64,000 nt of DNA from Hydrogenophaga sp. (GTDB lineage Bacteria; Pseudomonadota; Gammaproteobacteria; Burkholderiales; Burkholderiaceae_C), in the NCBI GenBank assembly GCA_011391495.1, contig JAABQK010000003.1, forward strand, positions 1 to 64,000, in the 5' to 3' direction. This document shows positions 43,910 to 55,012 of the stretch, in pieces (the first letter of the stretch is position 1; every line of letters starts with the position of its first letter). A program made the translations under genes and the position numbers. The notes beneath the pieces were generated by a model that worked only from the letters and a program-made list of their open reading frames with translations, was not told the origin of the DNA and did no database searches.

Positions 43910-44409
43910 GGCACAAAAACGATGCGCAGTTCGGCGGTGGGCAGTGGGCTGGCACGCCGCGCGGTCACGCGCCCTTCGGCGTGGCGCGCCAGATCGGCCT
44001 GCCAGCCGCTGGTGCTGGCGGTCTGGCCGCGCAACCAGCCAAACAGTGCCACGACCGGCAAGGGTGTGCCACCGAGTTCGGTGGTGAGCTCGTCCAGGCT
44101 GGCGCGGCGGGTGATCTGTTCCCCCTGACGCAATTCGGCGCCTTCAGGTGTCCAGCGCACGGTGGCGAGGGTGTTGCCCAGCGGCGAGGTGAGTTGAAGC
44201 TCACCGGCGTCGGGCGAGCCGCGCAGATCGAAGCCGGCCGAAAACGATTGCGGAGGATTGCTTTCCACGCGAAGCGCCAATCGTCCGCTCCAGGCCTCCA
44301 TGCCGGGTGCGACCGGGCGTGACGGTGTGGCGCAGGCGGTCAGCAGCAAGGCGCCGCACAGCAGCGCCAGCGTTCTGCCCTGCAGTCTGTTCAGCAGACC
44401 CGCCGTCAT
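43906..44409 (-). CDS. lolB: Outer-membrane lipoprotein LolB
   Basis: 167 residues from ATG 44409. Lipoprotein signal ending LLLTAC with Cys26, then the LolB beta-sandwich with WSGRLALRVES, FSAGFDLRGSPDAGELQLTSPLG in pieces, and PLPVVALFGWLRG. LolB accepts lipoproteins from LolA and inserts them in the outer membrane. It overlaps both neighbours by 4 bases (TPR gene before, ispE after), so the three are coupled. Confidence 0.93.
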   Translation of the reverse strand: MTAGLLNRLQGRTLALLCGALLLTACATPSRPVAPGMEAWSGRLALRVESNPPQSFSAGFDLRGSPDAGELQLTSPLGNTLATVRWTPEGAELRQGEQITRRASLDELTTELGGTPLPVVALFGWLRGQTASTSGWQADLARHAEGRVTARRASPLPTAELRIVFVP

Positions 44410-46247
44410 GGATTGACCTGCAGCCGCTTCAGCGTTGCCCGCAGGGTTTCGTTGTCGTTCGCGAGCAGCAGACCTTCGCGCCATATCTTCTGAGCCTGCT
44501 CGCGCTGACCCTGCGCCCACAGCACCTCGCCCAGGTGGGCTGCAATTTCGGCGTCCGGGCGCTTGACATAGGCCGCCTGCAGAATCTGCAGCGCACGCGC
44601 ACCATTGCCCAGGCGGAACTCCACCCAGCCCAGGCTGTCCTGGATGTACGCATCGTTCGGGGCCAGTTCCACGGCTTTCTCGATCAGCTGCTTGGCTTCG
44701 GGCAAGCGGATGTTGCGGTCTGCCAGCGAATAGCCCAGTGCGTTGTAGGCATGCTGGTCATCGGGTCTGGCGGCCATCACCTGGCGCAGCAACTGCTCCA
44801 TGACGTCTAGCCGGTCAATTTTTTCGGCCATCATGGCCTGGTCGTAGAGCAGGTCGGCATCTTGCGGAAAGCGCCGGACCGCTTCGTCATAAACCTCGTA
44901 GGCCTGCTGGTAGGCCTTGAAATCGCGCAGCAGCTGGGCTTCGGCCACCAGCTTCAGCCGGACGTCTTCTGGCCGGCGTTCGGGCTGGTTGCGCAGCAGG
45001 GCCCGCGCCTGCGGGAGCTGCCCCTGGCGCGCCAGCAGCGAAGCCCGGCGCATCTGAGCCGCCATGATGTCGTCGACGTTCTCGATCCGGTCCAGCCACG
45101 CGTTGGCCGCCGGGAAATCTTGCTGTTTCTCGGCGATCTGCGCCATCAGCAGGTAGGCCTGTGTGAGTCCCCGGGCTGTGCGCTCGTCGCCGGTCTGGCG
45201 CGCCAGGGACATGTAGTTCTGCAATGAGCTTGTGGCTGCGGGAAGGGCGTTGTCCTGTACCTGCAGGGTGGCCAGCAGCAGCCAGGGTTCCGGCAGCTCA
45301 GGCCGGCGGGTGGTCAGCGCGTCGAGCTGCTCGCGCGCCTCGGCGTGGCGTTGCAGGTCGAGCAGGATGCGTGCGTACGCCAGTGCCACGGCCGATGTGT
45401 CCTGCGCGGATTTCGGACTGGCTTGCAGCTGCTGGCGCACGATGGGTTCAGCAGCGGCCTGGCCTCTTTCGAGCAGTTCCAGGGCCAGCAAGGCCGGGAA
45501 GGGCGATCCAGGTTCGACCGCATGGCCTTTCTGTGCCGATACCAGGGCCTGCGGCAGCTGGTCCAGCGCCAGTTCCATGCGGCCCACCGTCGTCCAGGCA
45601 GCGGCGGCCGTCTCGCGTTGTCTGAGTGCGCCAGCCAGAGCCTCGCGCACCACGGTCAGTGCCTGGGCCTTGTCGCTCACCCGAGCGAATGTCTGGGGAA
45701 TCGCGTTGATGGTGTCGTTGCGTTCGGCTGCGCTGCTGCGCTCCAGGATCGCGCGCAGAACCGGGCCGGTTTCACCGGTCCGGTTGAGGGCCAGCAGGAT
45801 CTGCAGCACGAACCGGTCGGCCTCCGGATCCTGGGGCAGGTCTTTCGACCAGGCGCTGGCTGCAGTCAGCGCGGCGTCCCCCGAACGGGCTTGCAGGGCC
45901 ACATCCACGGCGCGTCGGTACAGCGCGGCATCGCGCTGTTTGCGGGCTGCGTCCAGGATCAGGGAGTAACCGGCTCCTGGATCACCCTCCCGCACGTTGA
46001 TTTCGCCCAGCAGCAGTTGGTAGAAGAGTGGCGCGTTCAGGGCAGAATTCACCACAGGATCGGCGTTTGACGCCGCAGCCGCTCCTTGCGAGGACGCTGG
46101 TGGCGCGGATTGCGCCATGGCGCTGGCACTGGTGCCCAGGAGCACTGCGTACAGGAGAGCACGCAAGCGCAGGGCCGGACCTTGCATCGAGAACGCCCGG
46201 TCGGAGCGGGTGGAATCCGGATGCGCGGTGCAAGGCAGGGAGTTCAT
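44406..46247 (-). CDS. Tetratricopeptide-repeat protein, exported
   Basis: 613 residues from ATG 46247; ATG 46187 would start exactly at a signal peptide (MQGPALRLRALLYAVLLG, cleavage near AMAQ) and is a good alternative. The mature part is nearly all helical repeats; clear TPR units appear near the C-terminus (HAYNALGYSLADRNIRLPEA, AYIQDSLGWVEFRLGNGARA, AEIAAHLGEVLWAQGQREQA). Such proteins sit upstream of lolB in many betaproteobacteria and likely scaffold envelope complexes. The role is unknown. Confidence 0.85.
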   Translation of the reverse strand: MNSLPCTAHPDSTRSDRAFSMQGPALRLRALLYAVLLGTSASAMAQSAPPASSQGAAAASNADPVVNSALNAPLFYQLLLGEINVREGDPGAGYSLILDAARKQRDAALYRRAVDVALQARSGDAALTAASAWSKDLPQDPEADRFVLQILLALNRTGETGPVLRAILERSSAAERNDTINAIPQTFARVSDKAQALTVVREALAGALRQRETAAAAWTTVGRMELALDQLPQALVSAQKGHAVEPGSPFPALLALELLERGQAAAEPIVRQQLQASPKSAQDTSAVALAYARILLDLQRHAEAREQLDALTTRRPELPEPWLLLATLQVQDNALPAATSSLQNYMSLARQTGDERTARGLTQAYLLMAQIAEKQQDFPAANAWLDRIENVDDIMAAQMRRASLLARQGQLPQARALLRNQPERRPEDVRLKLVAEAQLLRDFKAYQQAYEVYDEAVRRFPQDADLLYDQAMMAEKIDRLDVMEQLLRQVMAARPDDQHAYNALGYSLADRNIRLPEAKQLIEKAVELAPNDAYIQDSLGWVEFRLGNGARALQILQAAYVKRPDAEIAAHLGEVLWAQGQREQAQKIWREGLLLANDNETLRATLKRLQVNP

Positions 46248-46340
46248 CGGGTCATGATAATGGAAGGTTTCCGGGCTGTTGGGCGTCTGACTCCAAGACC
46301 CCGCTGGCGTTCCTGATCCGCACAAAAAGACCGAGCACAG

Positions 46341-47156
46341 ATGCCCGAACTCCCCGAAGTCGAAGTCACCCGCCGCAGTTTTGCCGACCGCATTGCTGGC
46401 GCCCGTGTGCTCAGCGCCCAGTTGGGGAAACCCTTGCGCTGGCCGCTGGGCATTGCAGTCGATGATCTGGTCGGGCGTCGCGTGCTGCAGGTAGCACGCC
46501 GTGGCAAATACCTGCTGGTGCATCTGGACAACGGGGTGTTGCTGCTGCATCTGGGCATGTCGGGCAGCCTGCAATTCGCATCGACCCTGCCGCCGCGCGG
46601 TGTGCACGATCACTTCGAGCTGGAGACCAGCCAGGGCCTGCTGCGGTTGCACGATCCGCGCAGATTTGGTGCGGTTGTGTTCGCTCCGTCGGTCGATCAT
46701 CCGCGGGCCAGCCAGTTGCTGGGCGGACTGGGCGTGGAACCCTTGGAGGCGGGCTTTGATCCGCTGGCGTTCTACCGGGCGCTGCACCGGCGCCGCGCCA
46801 GCATCAAGCAGGTGCTGATGGCCGGCGATGTGGTGGTGGGGGTAGGCAATATTTATGCCTCTGAGGCCTTGTTCATGGCGGGGATCCGCCCCACGCTGCG
46901 CGCCGACCGCCTGAGCAAGCCTCGCGCGGCGCGTCTGCACGCCGCCATCGTGACCGTGCTGCAGCGCGCCCTGGCCCTTGGGGGGAGCACGTTGCGCGAC
47001 TTTTCCAGTGCCGAAGGTCAGACCGGCTACTTCCAGCTCGACGCGATGGTGTACGGGCGCGAAGGCCTGCCGTGCCGCATGTGTGGCACGCCGGTGAAAA
47101 GCATTCGGCAGGGCCAGCGCTCCACGTTTTTTTGTCCGCAGTGTCAGAAAGCCTGA
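46341..47156 (+). CDS. mutM: Formamidopyrimidine-DNA glycosylase MutM (Fpg)
   Basis: 271 residues starting MPELPEVE, which supplies the catalytic Pro and Glu after removal of Met. A helix-two-turn-helix is seen in [13 protein letters not shown] and the C-terminal zinc finger is CRMC-x16-CPQC. The enzyme removes 8-oxoguanine and opened purines. With mutY 2 kb downstream it forms the GO repair pair. Confidence 0.95.
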   Translation: MPELPEVEVTRRSFADRIAGARVLSAQLGKPLRWPLGIAVDDLVGRRVLQVARRGKYLLVHLDNGVLLLHLGMSGSLQFASTLPPRGVHDHFELETSQGLLRLHDPRRFGAVVFAPSVDHPRASQLLGGLGVEPLEAGFDPLAFYRALHRRRASIKQVLMAGDVVVGVGNIYASEALFMAGIRPTLRADRLSKPRAARLHAAIVTVLQRALALGGSTLRDFSSAEGQTGYFQLDAMVYGREGLPCRMCGTPVKSIRQGQRSTFFCPQCQKA

Positions 47157-47254
47157 GGTCGGGAAGCCTGACGCCATTTCTGTGGCGCACGCCAGAGAGA
47201 CGCAGGCAGCCAGAACACGATGCTATATTGGTTTCAACGGAGAGAACACGGCGT

Positions 47255-49198
47255 ATGAGCTTCAATCAGGACTTTGATCAGCACGGTACTTGGCGCAAGC
47301 AGTTTGCACTGCGGCTCAAGTTGCTTTCCGAGTGGCTGACCGATCACGATCTGATGGAGCCCGGCGTGCGGGAACGGCTCGACCAGCTGCATGCCCAGGT
47401 CAAGAACGACAAGATCATGGTGGCCTTCGTGGCCGAGTTCTCCCGAGGCAAGTCCGAGCTGATCAATGCGGTGTTCTTCGCGGGCTACGGCCAGCGCATC
47501 ATGCCCGCCAGTGCGGGGCGCACCACCATGTGCCCGACCGAGCTGGGTTACGACGCGGACGTCCCGCCCTGCCTGCGCCTGTTGCCGATCGAGACGCGCT
47601 TGCAGCCCCAGTCGTTGCTGGACTGGCGCAACGCGCCGGACAAGTGGGAGCGCGTGGATCTGGACGTGAACGACCCCAAGCAGCTGGCCAAGGCGATCCA
47701 GAAGGTGGCCGAGGTGCGCCGTGTCAGCCGCTCTGAAGCGGCGGCGCTCGGGTTCTGGAACGAAGAAACGCCCGATGACAATCCGCTGGCGGGGCCGGAC
47801 GGGCTGATCGAGGTGCCCAAGTGGCGGCACGCTCTCATCAACATGGCGCACCCCCTGCTCAAGCAGGGCCTGGTGATTCTGGACACCCCCGGGCTCAATG
47901 CGATCGGTGCCGAACCCGAGCTCACGGTGAGCCTGTTGCCTCAGGCGCATGCGGTGGTGTTCATCCTCGCGGCGGACACCGGTGTGACCAAGTCCGACCT
48001 GACCATCTGGCGTCAGCACCTGGCGGTGCTCGGAGAGGGCAAGGACTCACGTCTGGTGGTGCTCAACAAGATCGACACCATGTGGGACGCGCTGAGCTCG
48101 CCCGAGCAGGTGCAGTTGCAGATTGCGTCGCAGCGCACCGATTCGGCCGACATTCTGGGTCTGTCTCCGCGGCAGGTGCTGGCGGTTTCGGCTCAGAAGG
48201 GGCTGCTGGCCAAGGTGAACCGGGATGACAAACTGCTGGCGGCCAGCAACCTGCTGGAGCTGGAAGCGGCCTTGGGTGTCGGACTGCTGGGTCAGCGACG
48301 CAAGATACTGACGGCAGCGGTGGCGAGCGGCATTCAGGCCCTGCGGCAGGAAACCGGGCGCCAGGTCCACACCCGCGCCCGCGATCTGGTTGAACAGGTT
48401 CAGGAGCTGGAGGGATTGCGGGGCAAGAACACGGGCGTGATCAAGCAGATGCGGCTGCGCATCGAGCAGGAACAGGCCGAATTCGATGCCAGTGGCGCGA
48501 AGATACAGGCGGTCCGCTCGGTCCACCTGCGGCTGCTCAAGGATCTGTTTGCCCTGCTCAGCGCCACCCATCTCAAGAGCGAGGTGATGGAACTGGGGCG
48601 CGCACTCAAACAGCCCGGTATCAAACTGGGCGTCAAGCGTGCATATGGAAACACCTTTGAGCGTCTGGGCGCTGACCTGCAACGGGCCGATCGGCTGGCA
48701 GGCGAGATCCAGTCCATGCTGGAGGGCAGCTTCAAGGGGCTGAACGCCGAATACGGGTTCTCCCTCCAGGCGCCCACACCGCCCCAGCTCGCCCAGTACG
48801 CCAAACAGCTGGACCTGATCGAAAAGAGCCATCTCCAGTACCTGAGCCTGGGCAATGCGCTGCGCCTGGCGCAACCCGAATTCGGGGAACGTCTGGCGCG
48901 CGCCCTCATGAGTCGCCTGCGCATGGTGTACGAGACGGCGGTGAACGAGGTGGAGCTCTGGAACAAATCGGCGGCTGCGCAGCTTGATGCCCAGTTGCGG
49001 GAGCGCCGGCGCAATTTCGGTCGCCGCATCGAGGCGGTCTCGCGCATCCAGCAGGCGGCCGGGGGGCTGGACGAGCGCATCCGCGAACTGCAGTCGCAGC
49101 AAGCCGAGCTCAATCTGCTGGATGCCAAGCTGGCCGAACTGACCGACCACCTGCTGGCCTCGCCCGAAGACGAACCCATCGCAGACGCGATGGCATGA
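47255..49198 (+). CDS. Dynamin family GTPase
   Basis: 647 residues from ATG 47255 with a GGAGAG ribosome site. G motifs: FSRGKSELINAVFF (Gly65-Lys-Ser67), a switch threonine in GRTTMCPTELGY, DTPGLNAIG, and NKID. After the GTPase domain comes a long helical region (about 370-640) with coiled-coil character (LVEQVQELEGLRGKN, RELQSQQAELNLLDAKLAEL). Bacterial dynamin-like proteins remodel membranes. The stop overlaps the mutY start by 4 bases, an arrangement shared by related betaproteobacteria but without known meaning. Confidence 0.9.
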   Translation: MSFNQDFDQHGTWRKQFALRLKLLSEWLTDHDLMEPGVRERLDQLHAQVKNDKIMVAFVAEFSRGKSELINAVFFAGYGQRIMPASAGRTTMCPTELGYDADVPPCLRLLPIETRLQPQSLLDWRNAPDKWERVDLDVNDPKQLAKAIQKVAEVRRVSRSEAAALGFWNEETPDDNPLAGPDGLIEVPKWRHALINMAHPLLKQGLVILDTPGLNAIGAEPELTVSLLPQAHAVVFILAADTGVTKSDLTIWRQHLAVLGEGKDSRLVVLNKIDTMWDALSSPEQVQLQIASQRTDSADILGLSPRQVLAVSAQKGLLAKVNRDDKLLAASNLLELEAALGVGLLGQRRKILTAAVASGIQALRQETGRQVHTRARDLVEQVQELEGLRGKNTGVIKQMRLRIEQEQAEFDASGAKIQAVRSVHLRLLKDLFALLSATHLKSEVMELGRALKQPGIKLGVKRAYGNTFERLGADLQRADRLAGEIQSMLEGSFKGLNAEYGFSLQAPTPPQLAQYAKQLDLIEKSHLQYLSLGNALRLAQPEFGERLARALMSRLRMVYETAVNEVELWNKSAAAQLDAQLRERRRNFGRRIEAVSRIQQAAGGLDERIRELQSQQAELNLLDAKLAELTDHLLASPEDEPIADAMA

Positions 49199-50286
49199 GT
49201 TCAGCCGTCTGCCCGGCGGGTACGGAGCTGCCCGCAGGTTTTGCCGAGCTTCTCATCGCCTGGCAGCGCCAGCACGGGCGCAGCGGTCTGCCCTGGCAGC
49301 ACACCCGTGATCCCTACCGAGTCTGGCTCTCCGAGGTCATGCTGCAGCAGACCCAGGTCAGCACGGTGCTGTCCTACTTTGCGCGCTTTCTCGATGCTTT
49401 CCCGAGTGTTCAGGTCTTGGCCGCTGCCAGCGCTGACGAGGTCATGGCCTTGTGGGCGGGTCTGGGCTACTACAGCCGGGCGCGCAATCTGCACCGCTGC
49501 GCCCAGGTCGTGGTGGAGCGCCATGGTGGCGTCTTCCCGGGCTCTGCCGAGGCTCTGCAGACCCTGCCGGGCATCGGCGCATCCACGGCCGCCGCGATCG
49601 CGGCGTTCTGCCATGGCGAGCGGGTGTCGATCGTGGACGGGAACGTGCGCCGGGTGCTGGCGCGGCTGCTGGCGTTTGACCGTGACCTCGCGCAGACTGC
49701 GAGCCAGCGCGCGCTGTGGGATCTGGCGCAGGCGCTGTTGCCGCAAGCTCCGGCGCCCGAGGACATGACCGCTTACACGCAGGGCCTGATGGACCTGGGT
49801 GCCACGGTCTGCCTGCGCAGCCGCCCGCAGTGCGAGCGTTGCCCGGTGATGACCCTCTGCCGCGCCAGAGCCGCAGGCACGGCCTCCAGTTTCCCGGTGA
49901 AGACCCGAACCCTGAAGCGCCGGCACGAAAGCTGGTGGCTGTTGCTGCTGCGCCGTCGCGCAGCCGAGGATGCTGACCGGTTCTGGCTGGTGCGCCGGCC
50001 AGCACCGGGCATCTGGGCCGGTCTGTACTGTCCGCCGGTTTTTCAGAGCGAAGCGGCCTTGCTGGACGCTTTGCCCCAGGCGCTGCATCCCGATCTGCAG
50101 GCGCTGGACCCGGTGGCCCACAGCCTCACCCATCGGGAGTTGCGCCTGCACCCCTTGCTGCTGGACGCCGGAACCCTGACCGGCATGCCGGAGATGGCAG
50201 ATGGTCAGTGGGTGCAAGCCGACGCGTTGCAGGCGCATGGCCTGCCCGCACCAGTTCGTCTCTTGCTTCAGCGGTTGCTGGCCTGA
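49195..50286 (+). CDS. mutY: A/G-specific adenine glycosylase MutY
   Basis: 363 residues. VMLQQTQVSTVLSYF with the catalytic Glu of SEVMLQQT, helix-hairpin-helix LPGIGASTAAAIAAF followed by the catalytic Asp in VDGNVRRVLARLL, and the iron-sulfur loop C-x6-C-x2-C-x5-C (CLRSRPQCERCPVMTLC). A C-terminal NUDIX-like domain (about 235-363) reads 8-oxoG. It removes adenine paired with 8-oxoguanine. Confidence 0.95.
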   Translation: MSSAVCPAGTELPAGFAELLIAWQRQHGRSGLPWQHTRDPYRVWLSEVMLQQTQVSTVLSYFARFLDAFPSVQVLAAASADEVMALWAGLGYYSRARNLHRCAQVVVERHGGVFPGSAEALQTLPGIGASTAAAIAAFCHGERVSIVDGNVRRVLARLLAFDRDLAQTASQRALWDLAQALLPQAPAPEDMTAYTQGLMDLGATVCLRSRPQCERCPVMTLCRARAAGTASSFPVKTRTLKRRHESWWLLLLRRRAAEDADRFWLVRRPAPGIWAGLYCPPVFQSEAALLDALPQALHPDLQALDPVAHSLTHRELRLHPLLLDAGTLTGMPEMADGQWVQADALQAHGLPAPVRLLLQRLLA

Positions 50287-50304
50287 GCCAGAAAAGGGAT
50301 CGCG

Positions 50305-51231
50305 TCAGGGATGGGTGCTGGGGGGCTGGGTGGTGCGCACCGGCCAACCCTCGACTTCGCGGTGCCGCACCCGGGTGGACCACTCGGCGGCAAACGCCCT
50401 GGCCAATTGCTCCACCAGGAAAACCGATCGGTGCTGCCCGCCGGTGCATCCAATGGCCACGGTCACGTAACTGCGATGGTCCTGCAGCATCTGCGGCATC
50501 CAGTGACGCAGGAAGCTGGCGATCTGGTCGCGCATCCGCGCGACCTCGGGTTGGGCGTCCAGATAGGCCGCCACTGGGCCGTCGCGGCCCGTCAGGGGCT
50601 TGAGCTCGGGTTCGTAATGCGGGTTCGGCAGCATGCGCACATCGAACACGAAGTCGGCGTCCATCGGTATGCCACGCTTGAAAGCGAAGGACTCAAACAC
50701 CAGCGTCAGCGGAGCCTGAGTGGCCCCCAGCAGATCCTTGATCTGGCTGCGCAGCTGGGACGGCCGGATCAGGCTGGTGTCCAGCACCAGTGCCTGTTCG
50801 CGCAGTTCGGCCAGCAGCTCGCGCTCGTGTTCGATGGCATCGGTCAGTGCCCGGTGCTGATCGTTGACGGTCTTCAGCGAGAGCGGATGCATGCGGCGCG
50901 TTTCGGAAAACCGGCGCACCAGCGTGTCGGTGGTGGCATCGAGGAACACCGTGGTCAGCAGAACCTGACGGCCGGGATCCTCCTGCAGCAGGGCCAGCCG
51001 TTGCGGCAAGCCCGGCAGGGACGCGGCGCTGCGCACATCCATGGCAATCGCCACCTTGTTCGCCCGGTGGGTCTGCTCCAGCGTGATGAACGCTTCGAGC
51101 AATTCGGGCGGCAGGTTGTCGACACAGTAAAAGCCGACGTCTTCCAGCGCGGTGAGTGCCACCGATTTGCCGGAGCCGGACATGCCGGTGATGAGCACCA
51201 GCTGGATCGCTTGCGGGTTCTGGGCGCTCAT
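50305..51231 (-). CDS. rapZ: RNase adapter protein RapZ
   Basis: 308 residues. Walker A is [10 protein letters not shown] (residues 14-23), followed by [18 protein letters not shown]; the C-terminal domain has [27 protein letters not shown] and [19 protein letters not shown]. RapZ binds small RNAs and guides RNase E in enterobacteria, and senses sugar-nucleotide precursors. It is the last gene of nadK-recN-rapZ. A Pro-rich tail of about 10 residues is extra. Confidence 0.93.
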   Translation of the reverse strand: MSAQNPQAIQLVLITGMSGSGKSVALTALEDVGFYCVDNLPPELLEAFITLEQTHRANKVAIAMDVRSAASLPGLPQRLALLQEDPGRQVLLTTVFLDATTDTLVRRFSETRRMHPLSLKTVNDQHRALTDAIEHERELLAELREQALVLDTSLIRPSQLRSQIKDLLGATQAPLTLVFESFAFKRGIPMDADFVFDVRMLPNPHYEPELKPLTGRDGPVAAYLDAQPEVARMRDQIASFLRHWMPQMLQDHRSYVTVAIGCTGGQHRSVFLVEQLARAFAAEWSTRVRHREVEGWPVRTTQPPSTHP

Positions 51232-51242
51232 GGTCAGACCGT

Positions 51243-52886
51243 TCAGCTGGTCAGCAGTTCGCGGGCATGGGCCAGCGACACTTCCGACGCCTCGCTGCCG
51301 CCGAGCATGCGGGCGAGCTCGCCCACCCGTGCCTCGAAAGCAATGGCCTGCACGGTGCTGAGTGTCTGGCGACCGGCCTTCTGTTTGCTGACCAGCAGGT
51401 GGTGATCGGCGCAGGCGGCCACCTGGGGCAGGTGGGTCACGGCGAGCACCTGGCGGTCTGCCCCAAGCTGGCGCAGCAACTGGCCCACGGTGTGTGCCAC
51501 GGCACCGCCAATGCCCGAGTCGACTTCGTCGAAGATCAGGGTGGGGGCCTGGCCCAGCCGACTGGTGACCACCGAAATCGCCAGCGCGATGCGCGACAGT
51601 TCACCACCCGACGCCACCTTGCCGACCGGGCGTGGCGTGACACCGCTGTGGCCCGCGACCAGAAACTCGACCTGCTCCCAGCCGTGTGCCTGGGGTTCCT
51701 CCAGCCGGTGAAGGGCGACCTCAAAGCGGCCTCCCTGCATGCCCAGGGTCTGCATGGTTTCGGTCACCGCCCTGGAAAGCTTGGGTGCCGCCTGCTGGCG
51801 CAGTTTGCTCAGGCTTTTCAGCTCTGCGGTGAACGCCTGCCAGGCCTGCCGTTCTGCCTGTTGCAGCGTGGCCAAGTCCAGGGCCTGGTCGATCCGGGAC
51901 AGCTCGGTCTTCCATTGTGCGTGCAGTTCAGCCAGTTCCTCGGGCGGACGTCTGTAGCGCCGCGCCAGCGACATCCATTGCGACAGACGCTGATCGAGCG
52001 CCTCCAGGCTGGCCGGGTCCTGGTCGGCGTGGCGGGCGTACTGGTTCAGGCTGTGCACGGTGTCCTGCACCTGGGCCAACGCACCCTCAAGTGCCTCGAT
52101 GGCGCTGCCGAATCTGGGCTCGATATGGGCCTGCGCCTGCAAGGCACCGAGTGCCTGGTGTATCAGGCGGTCCGCGCTGGGCTCGCCTTCGTTCAGCGCC
52201 GACACCGCGGACTGGGTGGCGTCCAGCAGCGCCTGGGCGTTTGCCAGACGGCTGTGCTGGCTGTTGAGTTCTTCCCACTCGCCAGCACGCGGCGCGAGCT
52301 TGTCCAGTTCCGCGATCTGCCAGGACAGGCGCTCGCTCTCCTGCTGCAGGCTGTTCTGGCGCTCGGTGGCTTCGTCGAGCCCCTTGCGCTGTTGCCGCCA
52401 GTGCGTCCAGCCCTTCAAGGCCGCCGCCGTGTCAATGCCGGCGTAGGCGTCTAGCAAATCGCGCACCGCGTCGGCGCGTGTGAGGCTTTGCCAGGCGTGT
52501 TGCCCGTGAATATCGACCAGGTCGTCGGCCAAGGCCTTGAGCTGTGTCATGGTGGCAGCACTGCCGTTGATCCAGGCCCGGCTGCGACCTTCGGTGTCTA
52601 CCGTGCGGCGCAGCAGCAGGCCGTCTTCGATCGGGAAACCCTGCTCTTCCAGCCAGGGCCCGAGCGTTGCAACGCTGTCGAATTCGGCCGCGATTTCGCA
52701 ACGCACCGCACCTTCGCGCACCACGCCACTGTCGGCACGTGCTCCTAGCGCGAGCTGCAATGCGTCGATGAGGATGGATTTGCCGGCACCGGTCTCGCCC
52801 GTCAGTACCGAGAAGCCCCTTTCGAGATCAAGATCGAGGGACTGCACGATGACAAAGTCACGCAGGACAATGCGTCTGAGGCTCAT
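51243..52886 (-). CDS. recN: DNA repair protein RecN
   Basis: 547 residues from ATG 52886. An SMC-like ATPase: N-terminal [21 protein letters not shown] with Walker [17 protein letters not shown], a central coiled coil (about 150-360), and C-terminal [14 protein letters not shown] and [12 protein letters not shown] with VTHLPQVAA. RecN acts in double-strand break repair. It lies between nadK and rapZ, with 58 bases to nadK. Confidence 0.95.
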   Translation of the reverse strand: MSLRRIVLRDFVIVQSLDLDLERGFSVLTGETGAGKSILIDALQLALGARADSGVVREGAVRCEIAAEFDSVATLGPWLEEQGFPIEDGLLLRRTVDTEGRSRAWINGSAATMTQLKALADDLVDIHGQHAWQSLTRADAVRDLLDAYAGIDTAAALKGWTHWRQQRKGLDEATERQNSLQQESERLSWQIAELDKLAPRAGEWEELNSQHSRLANAQALLDATQSAVSALNEGEPSADRLIHQALGALQAQAHIEPRFGSAIEALEGALAQVQDTVHSLNQYARHADQDPASLEALDQRLSQWMSLARRYRRPPEELAELHAQWKTELSRIDQALDLATLQQAERQAWQAFTAELKSLSKLRQQAAPKLSRAVTETMQTLGMQGGRFEVALHRLEEPQAHGWEQVEFLVAGHSGVTPRPVGKVASGGELSRIALAISVVTSRLGQAPTLIFDEVDSGIGGAVAHTVGQLLRQLGADRQVLAVTHLPQVAACADHHLLVSKQKAGRQTLSTVQAIAFEARVGELARMLGGSEASEVSLAHARELLTS

Positions 52887-52944
52887 GAGCGTGGGTGCGG
52901 TGGAATCGTTGGAGGACGCGAACCACCGTATTCTGACCGGGTTT

Positions 52945-53862
52945 TCAGGCCCCTTCGTTCCAGTGCAGTTTCTTGCGCAGCGTGTCGAAGTAGCTCCAGC
53001 CCACCGGATGCAGCAGGCGCAGGGCGTGCTCGGAACGGCGCACCACGATACGGTCACCGTGCAGCAGACTGGTCAGCGACTGCATGTCGAAATTGGCACT
53101 GGCGTCCTTGCCCGACACGATCTCCAGCGCCACTTCGCTGTGTGAGGGCAGCACGATCGGCCGGTTGGACAGGGTGTGCGGGGCAATGGGCACCATCACC
53201 CAGCCACCGATGGCGGGATGGAGCAGGGGGCCCCCAGCGGACAAGGCGTAAGCGGTGGAGCCGGTCGGTGAGGCGATGATCAGGCCGTCAGCGCGCTGGT
53301 TGGCCACGAAATGCCCGTCCACCTCCACCCGCAGCTCGATCATGCTGGCCGCCCCGCCGCGGTTGACCACCACATCGTTGAGCGCCGTGGCTTCGAAGAC
53401 GCAACGGCCGTCGCGCCAGACGCTGGCGGCCATCAGGGCGCGCTGGTCCTCCTCGTATTCGCCACGCAGGATGGGGCGCAGTTTCTCTCGGAAACCGTCG
53501 AGCGGGATGTCGGTGATGAAGCCCAGCCGCCCCTGGTTGATCCCCACCAGCGGCAGGCCGTAGCGCGCCAGCTGGCGGCCAATGCCCAGCATGGTGCCGT
53601 CGCCACCCACCACCAGCGCCAGGTCACAGTCCCGACCCATGGTCGGCACGTCGAGGGCAGGGTACTGCAGCAGCCCGGTGTTGAGGGCGGTATCGCGTTC
53701 CAGCGAAACGTCGCAGCCTTCGTCATGCAGGAAGTGCGCGATTTCGTCGACCGCGTTGCGCGAGCCGGGCGCCTGGTATTTGCCGATGATGACCACATGG
53801 GCGAAGCGCAGGGGTCGATCCGTTCTGGACGGCACGGAACGGGAATCAGCGGGCAGGCTCAT
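52945..53862 (-). CDS. nadK: NAD kinase
   Basis: 305 residues from ATG 53862. The GGDGT motif (residues 86-90, [10 protein letters not shown]) and [11 protein letters not shown] are present, with [19 protein letters not shown] and [14 protein letters not shown] further on. The enzyme phosphorylates NAD to NADP. It diverges from hrcA with 96 bases between, a pairing common in Burkholderiales. Confidence 0.95.
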   Translation of the reverse strand: MSLPADSRSVPSRTDRPLRFAHVVIIGKYQAPGSRNAVDEIAHFLHDEGCDVSLERDTALNTGLLQYPALDVPTMGRDCDLALVVGGDGTMLGIGRQLARYGLPLVGINQGRLGFITDIPLDGFREKLRPILRGEYEEDQRALMAASVWRDGRCVFEATALNDVVVNRGGAASMIELRVEVDGHFVANQRADGLIIASPTGSTAYALSAGGPLLHPAIGGWVMVPIAPHTLSNRPIVLPSHSEVALEIVSGKDASANFDMQSLTSLLHGDRIVVRRSEHALRLLHPVGWSYFDTLRKKLHWNEGA

Positions 53863-53958
53863 GAGCAAATTACAACATAGCCACCGACGCCGGCTGCCCC
53901 CAGGAAACCCTCGCTGTCCGCTGACCCGCAGAGGTCCCGGCATCCGTAGAATCGCAGC

Positions 53959-54984
53959 ATGCTGGATGACCGCGCCAAGCTCCTTCTCAAAGCCCTCGTC
54001 GAGCGTTACATCGCCGACGGCCAGCCCGTGGGCTCGCGCACGCTGGCCAAGGCAGCTGGTCTGGAGTTGTCGCCCGCGACGATCCGCAACGTGATGAGCG
54101 ATCTGGAGGAACTGGGGCTGATTGCCAGCCCGCACACCTCGGCTGGGCGGATTCCCACCCCCCGCGGCTACCGTCTGTTTGTCGACACCATGCTCACCGT
54201 GCGGCGCGAAGGCATGTCGCCGGTGAGCGAGATGACAGCACCGGGCATCGAAGCGGGTCAGCCCCACCGTGTCATCAGTCACGCCGCCCAGATGCTGTCA
54301 AGCCTGTCGCAGTTCGTCGGTGTCGTCATGGCGCCGCGCCGCGCCTCCGTGTTCCGCCACATCGAGTTCCTCAGCCTGTCGGAACGCCGCGTGCTGGTCA
54401 TCATCGTGTCGCCTGAAGGTGATGTGCAGAACCGCATCATCCACACCCAGGTCAGTTTCACCCAGTCGCAGTTGCTGGAGGCGGCCAATTTCCTCAATGC
54501 CCACTACTCGGGACTGACCATGGAGGCCGTGCGCGGGCGCCTCAAGACCGAGGTGGATGCCTTGCGTGGCGAGATTGCGTCGCTGATGAAGGCGGCGGTG
54601 GAAATCGGTGCCGAAGGCGATACGGCGCAGGACGAGGTGGTGGTGTCGGGCGAGCGCAACCTGCTGTCGGTCAGCGAGTTCTCCAGCGACATGGGCAACC
54701 TGCGGCGCATGTTCGATCTTTTTGAACAGAAGACGCAACTGATACGCCTGCTCGACGTGTCGGCACAGGCCGACGGCGTGCGCATCTATATCGGCGGCGA
54801 GAGTCAGGTGGTGCCCTACGAGGACCTGTCGGTGGTCACGGCACCGTACGAGGTCGATGGCCAGGTGGTGGGCACGCTGGGGGTGATCGGCCCTCAGCGC
54901 ATGCCCTACGAGCGGATGATCCAGATTGTCGACGTGACCGCCAAGCTGGTCAGCAACGCGCTGAGTCACGGCAAATCGAGCTGA
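53959..54984 (+). CDS. hrcA: Heat-inducible transcription repressor HrcA
   Basis: 341 residues. Winged-helix start with [24 protein letters not shown] and [35 protein letters not shown] in segments; the GAF-like body has [21 protein letters not shown] and the C-terminus [20 protein letters not shown]. HrcA binds CIRCE elements and represses groESL. I see no CIRCE copy in this window, so it does not appear to repress itself here. Confidence 0.95.
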   Translation: MLDDRAKLLLKALVERYIADGQPVGSRTLAKAAGLELSPATIRNVMSDLEELGLIASPHTSAGRIPTPRGYRLFVDTMLTVRREGMSPVSEMTAPGIEAGQPHRVISHAAQMLSSLSQFVGVVMAPRRASVFRHIEFLSLSERRVLVIIVSPEGDVQNRIIHTQVSFTQSQLLEAANFLNAHYSGLTMEAVRGRLKTEVDALRGEIASLMKAAVEIGAEGDTAQDEVVVSGERNLLSVSEFSSDMGNLRRMFDLFEQKTQLIRLLDVSAQADGVRIYIGGESQVVPYEDLSVVTAPYEVDGQVVGTLGVIGPQRMPYERMIQIVDVTAKLVSNALSHGKSS

Positions 54985-54997
54985 TGTGCTCAGCCCC

Positions 54998-55003
54998 TAC
55001 AAT
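54998..55003 (+). promoter_or_regulatory. Candidate -10 box (TACAAT) of the CAU-anticodon tRNA
   Basis: TACAAT ends 9 bases before the mature tRNA start. No good -35 is visible at the expected spacing. The same hexamer in the same CTACAAT context precedes the next tRNA. Confidence 0.35.
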
Positions 55004-55012
55004 TTGGGGCGC

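Noticed and set aside
44406-47177. 923-residue version of the TPR protein
   Set aside because: The extra N-terminal part runs antisense through mutM and lacks repeats or a signal peptide.
53863-53958. CIRCE element for HrcA autoregulation
   Set aside because: No TTAGCACTC-N9-GAGTGCTAA-like repeat is present in the nadK-hrcA gap.
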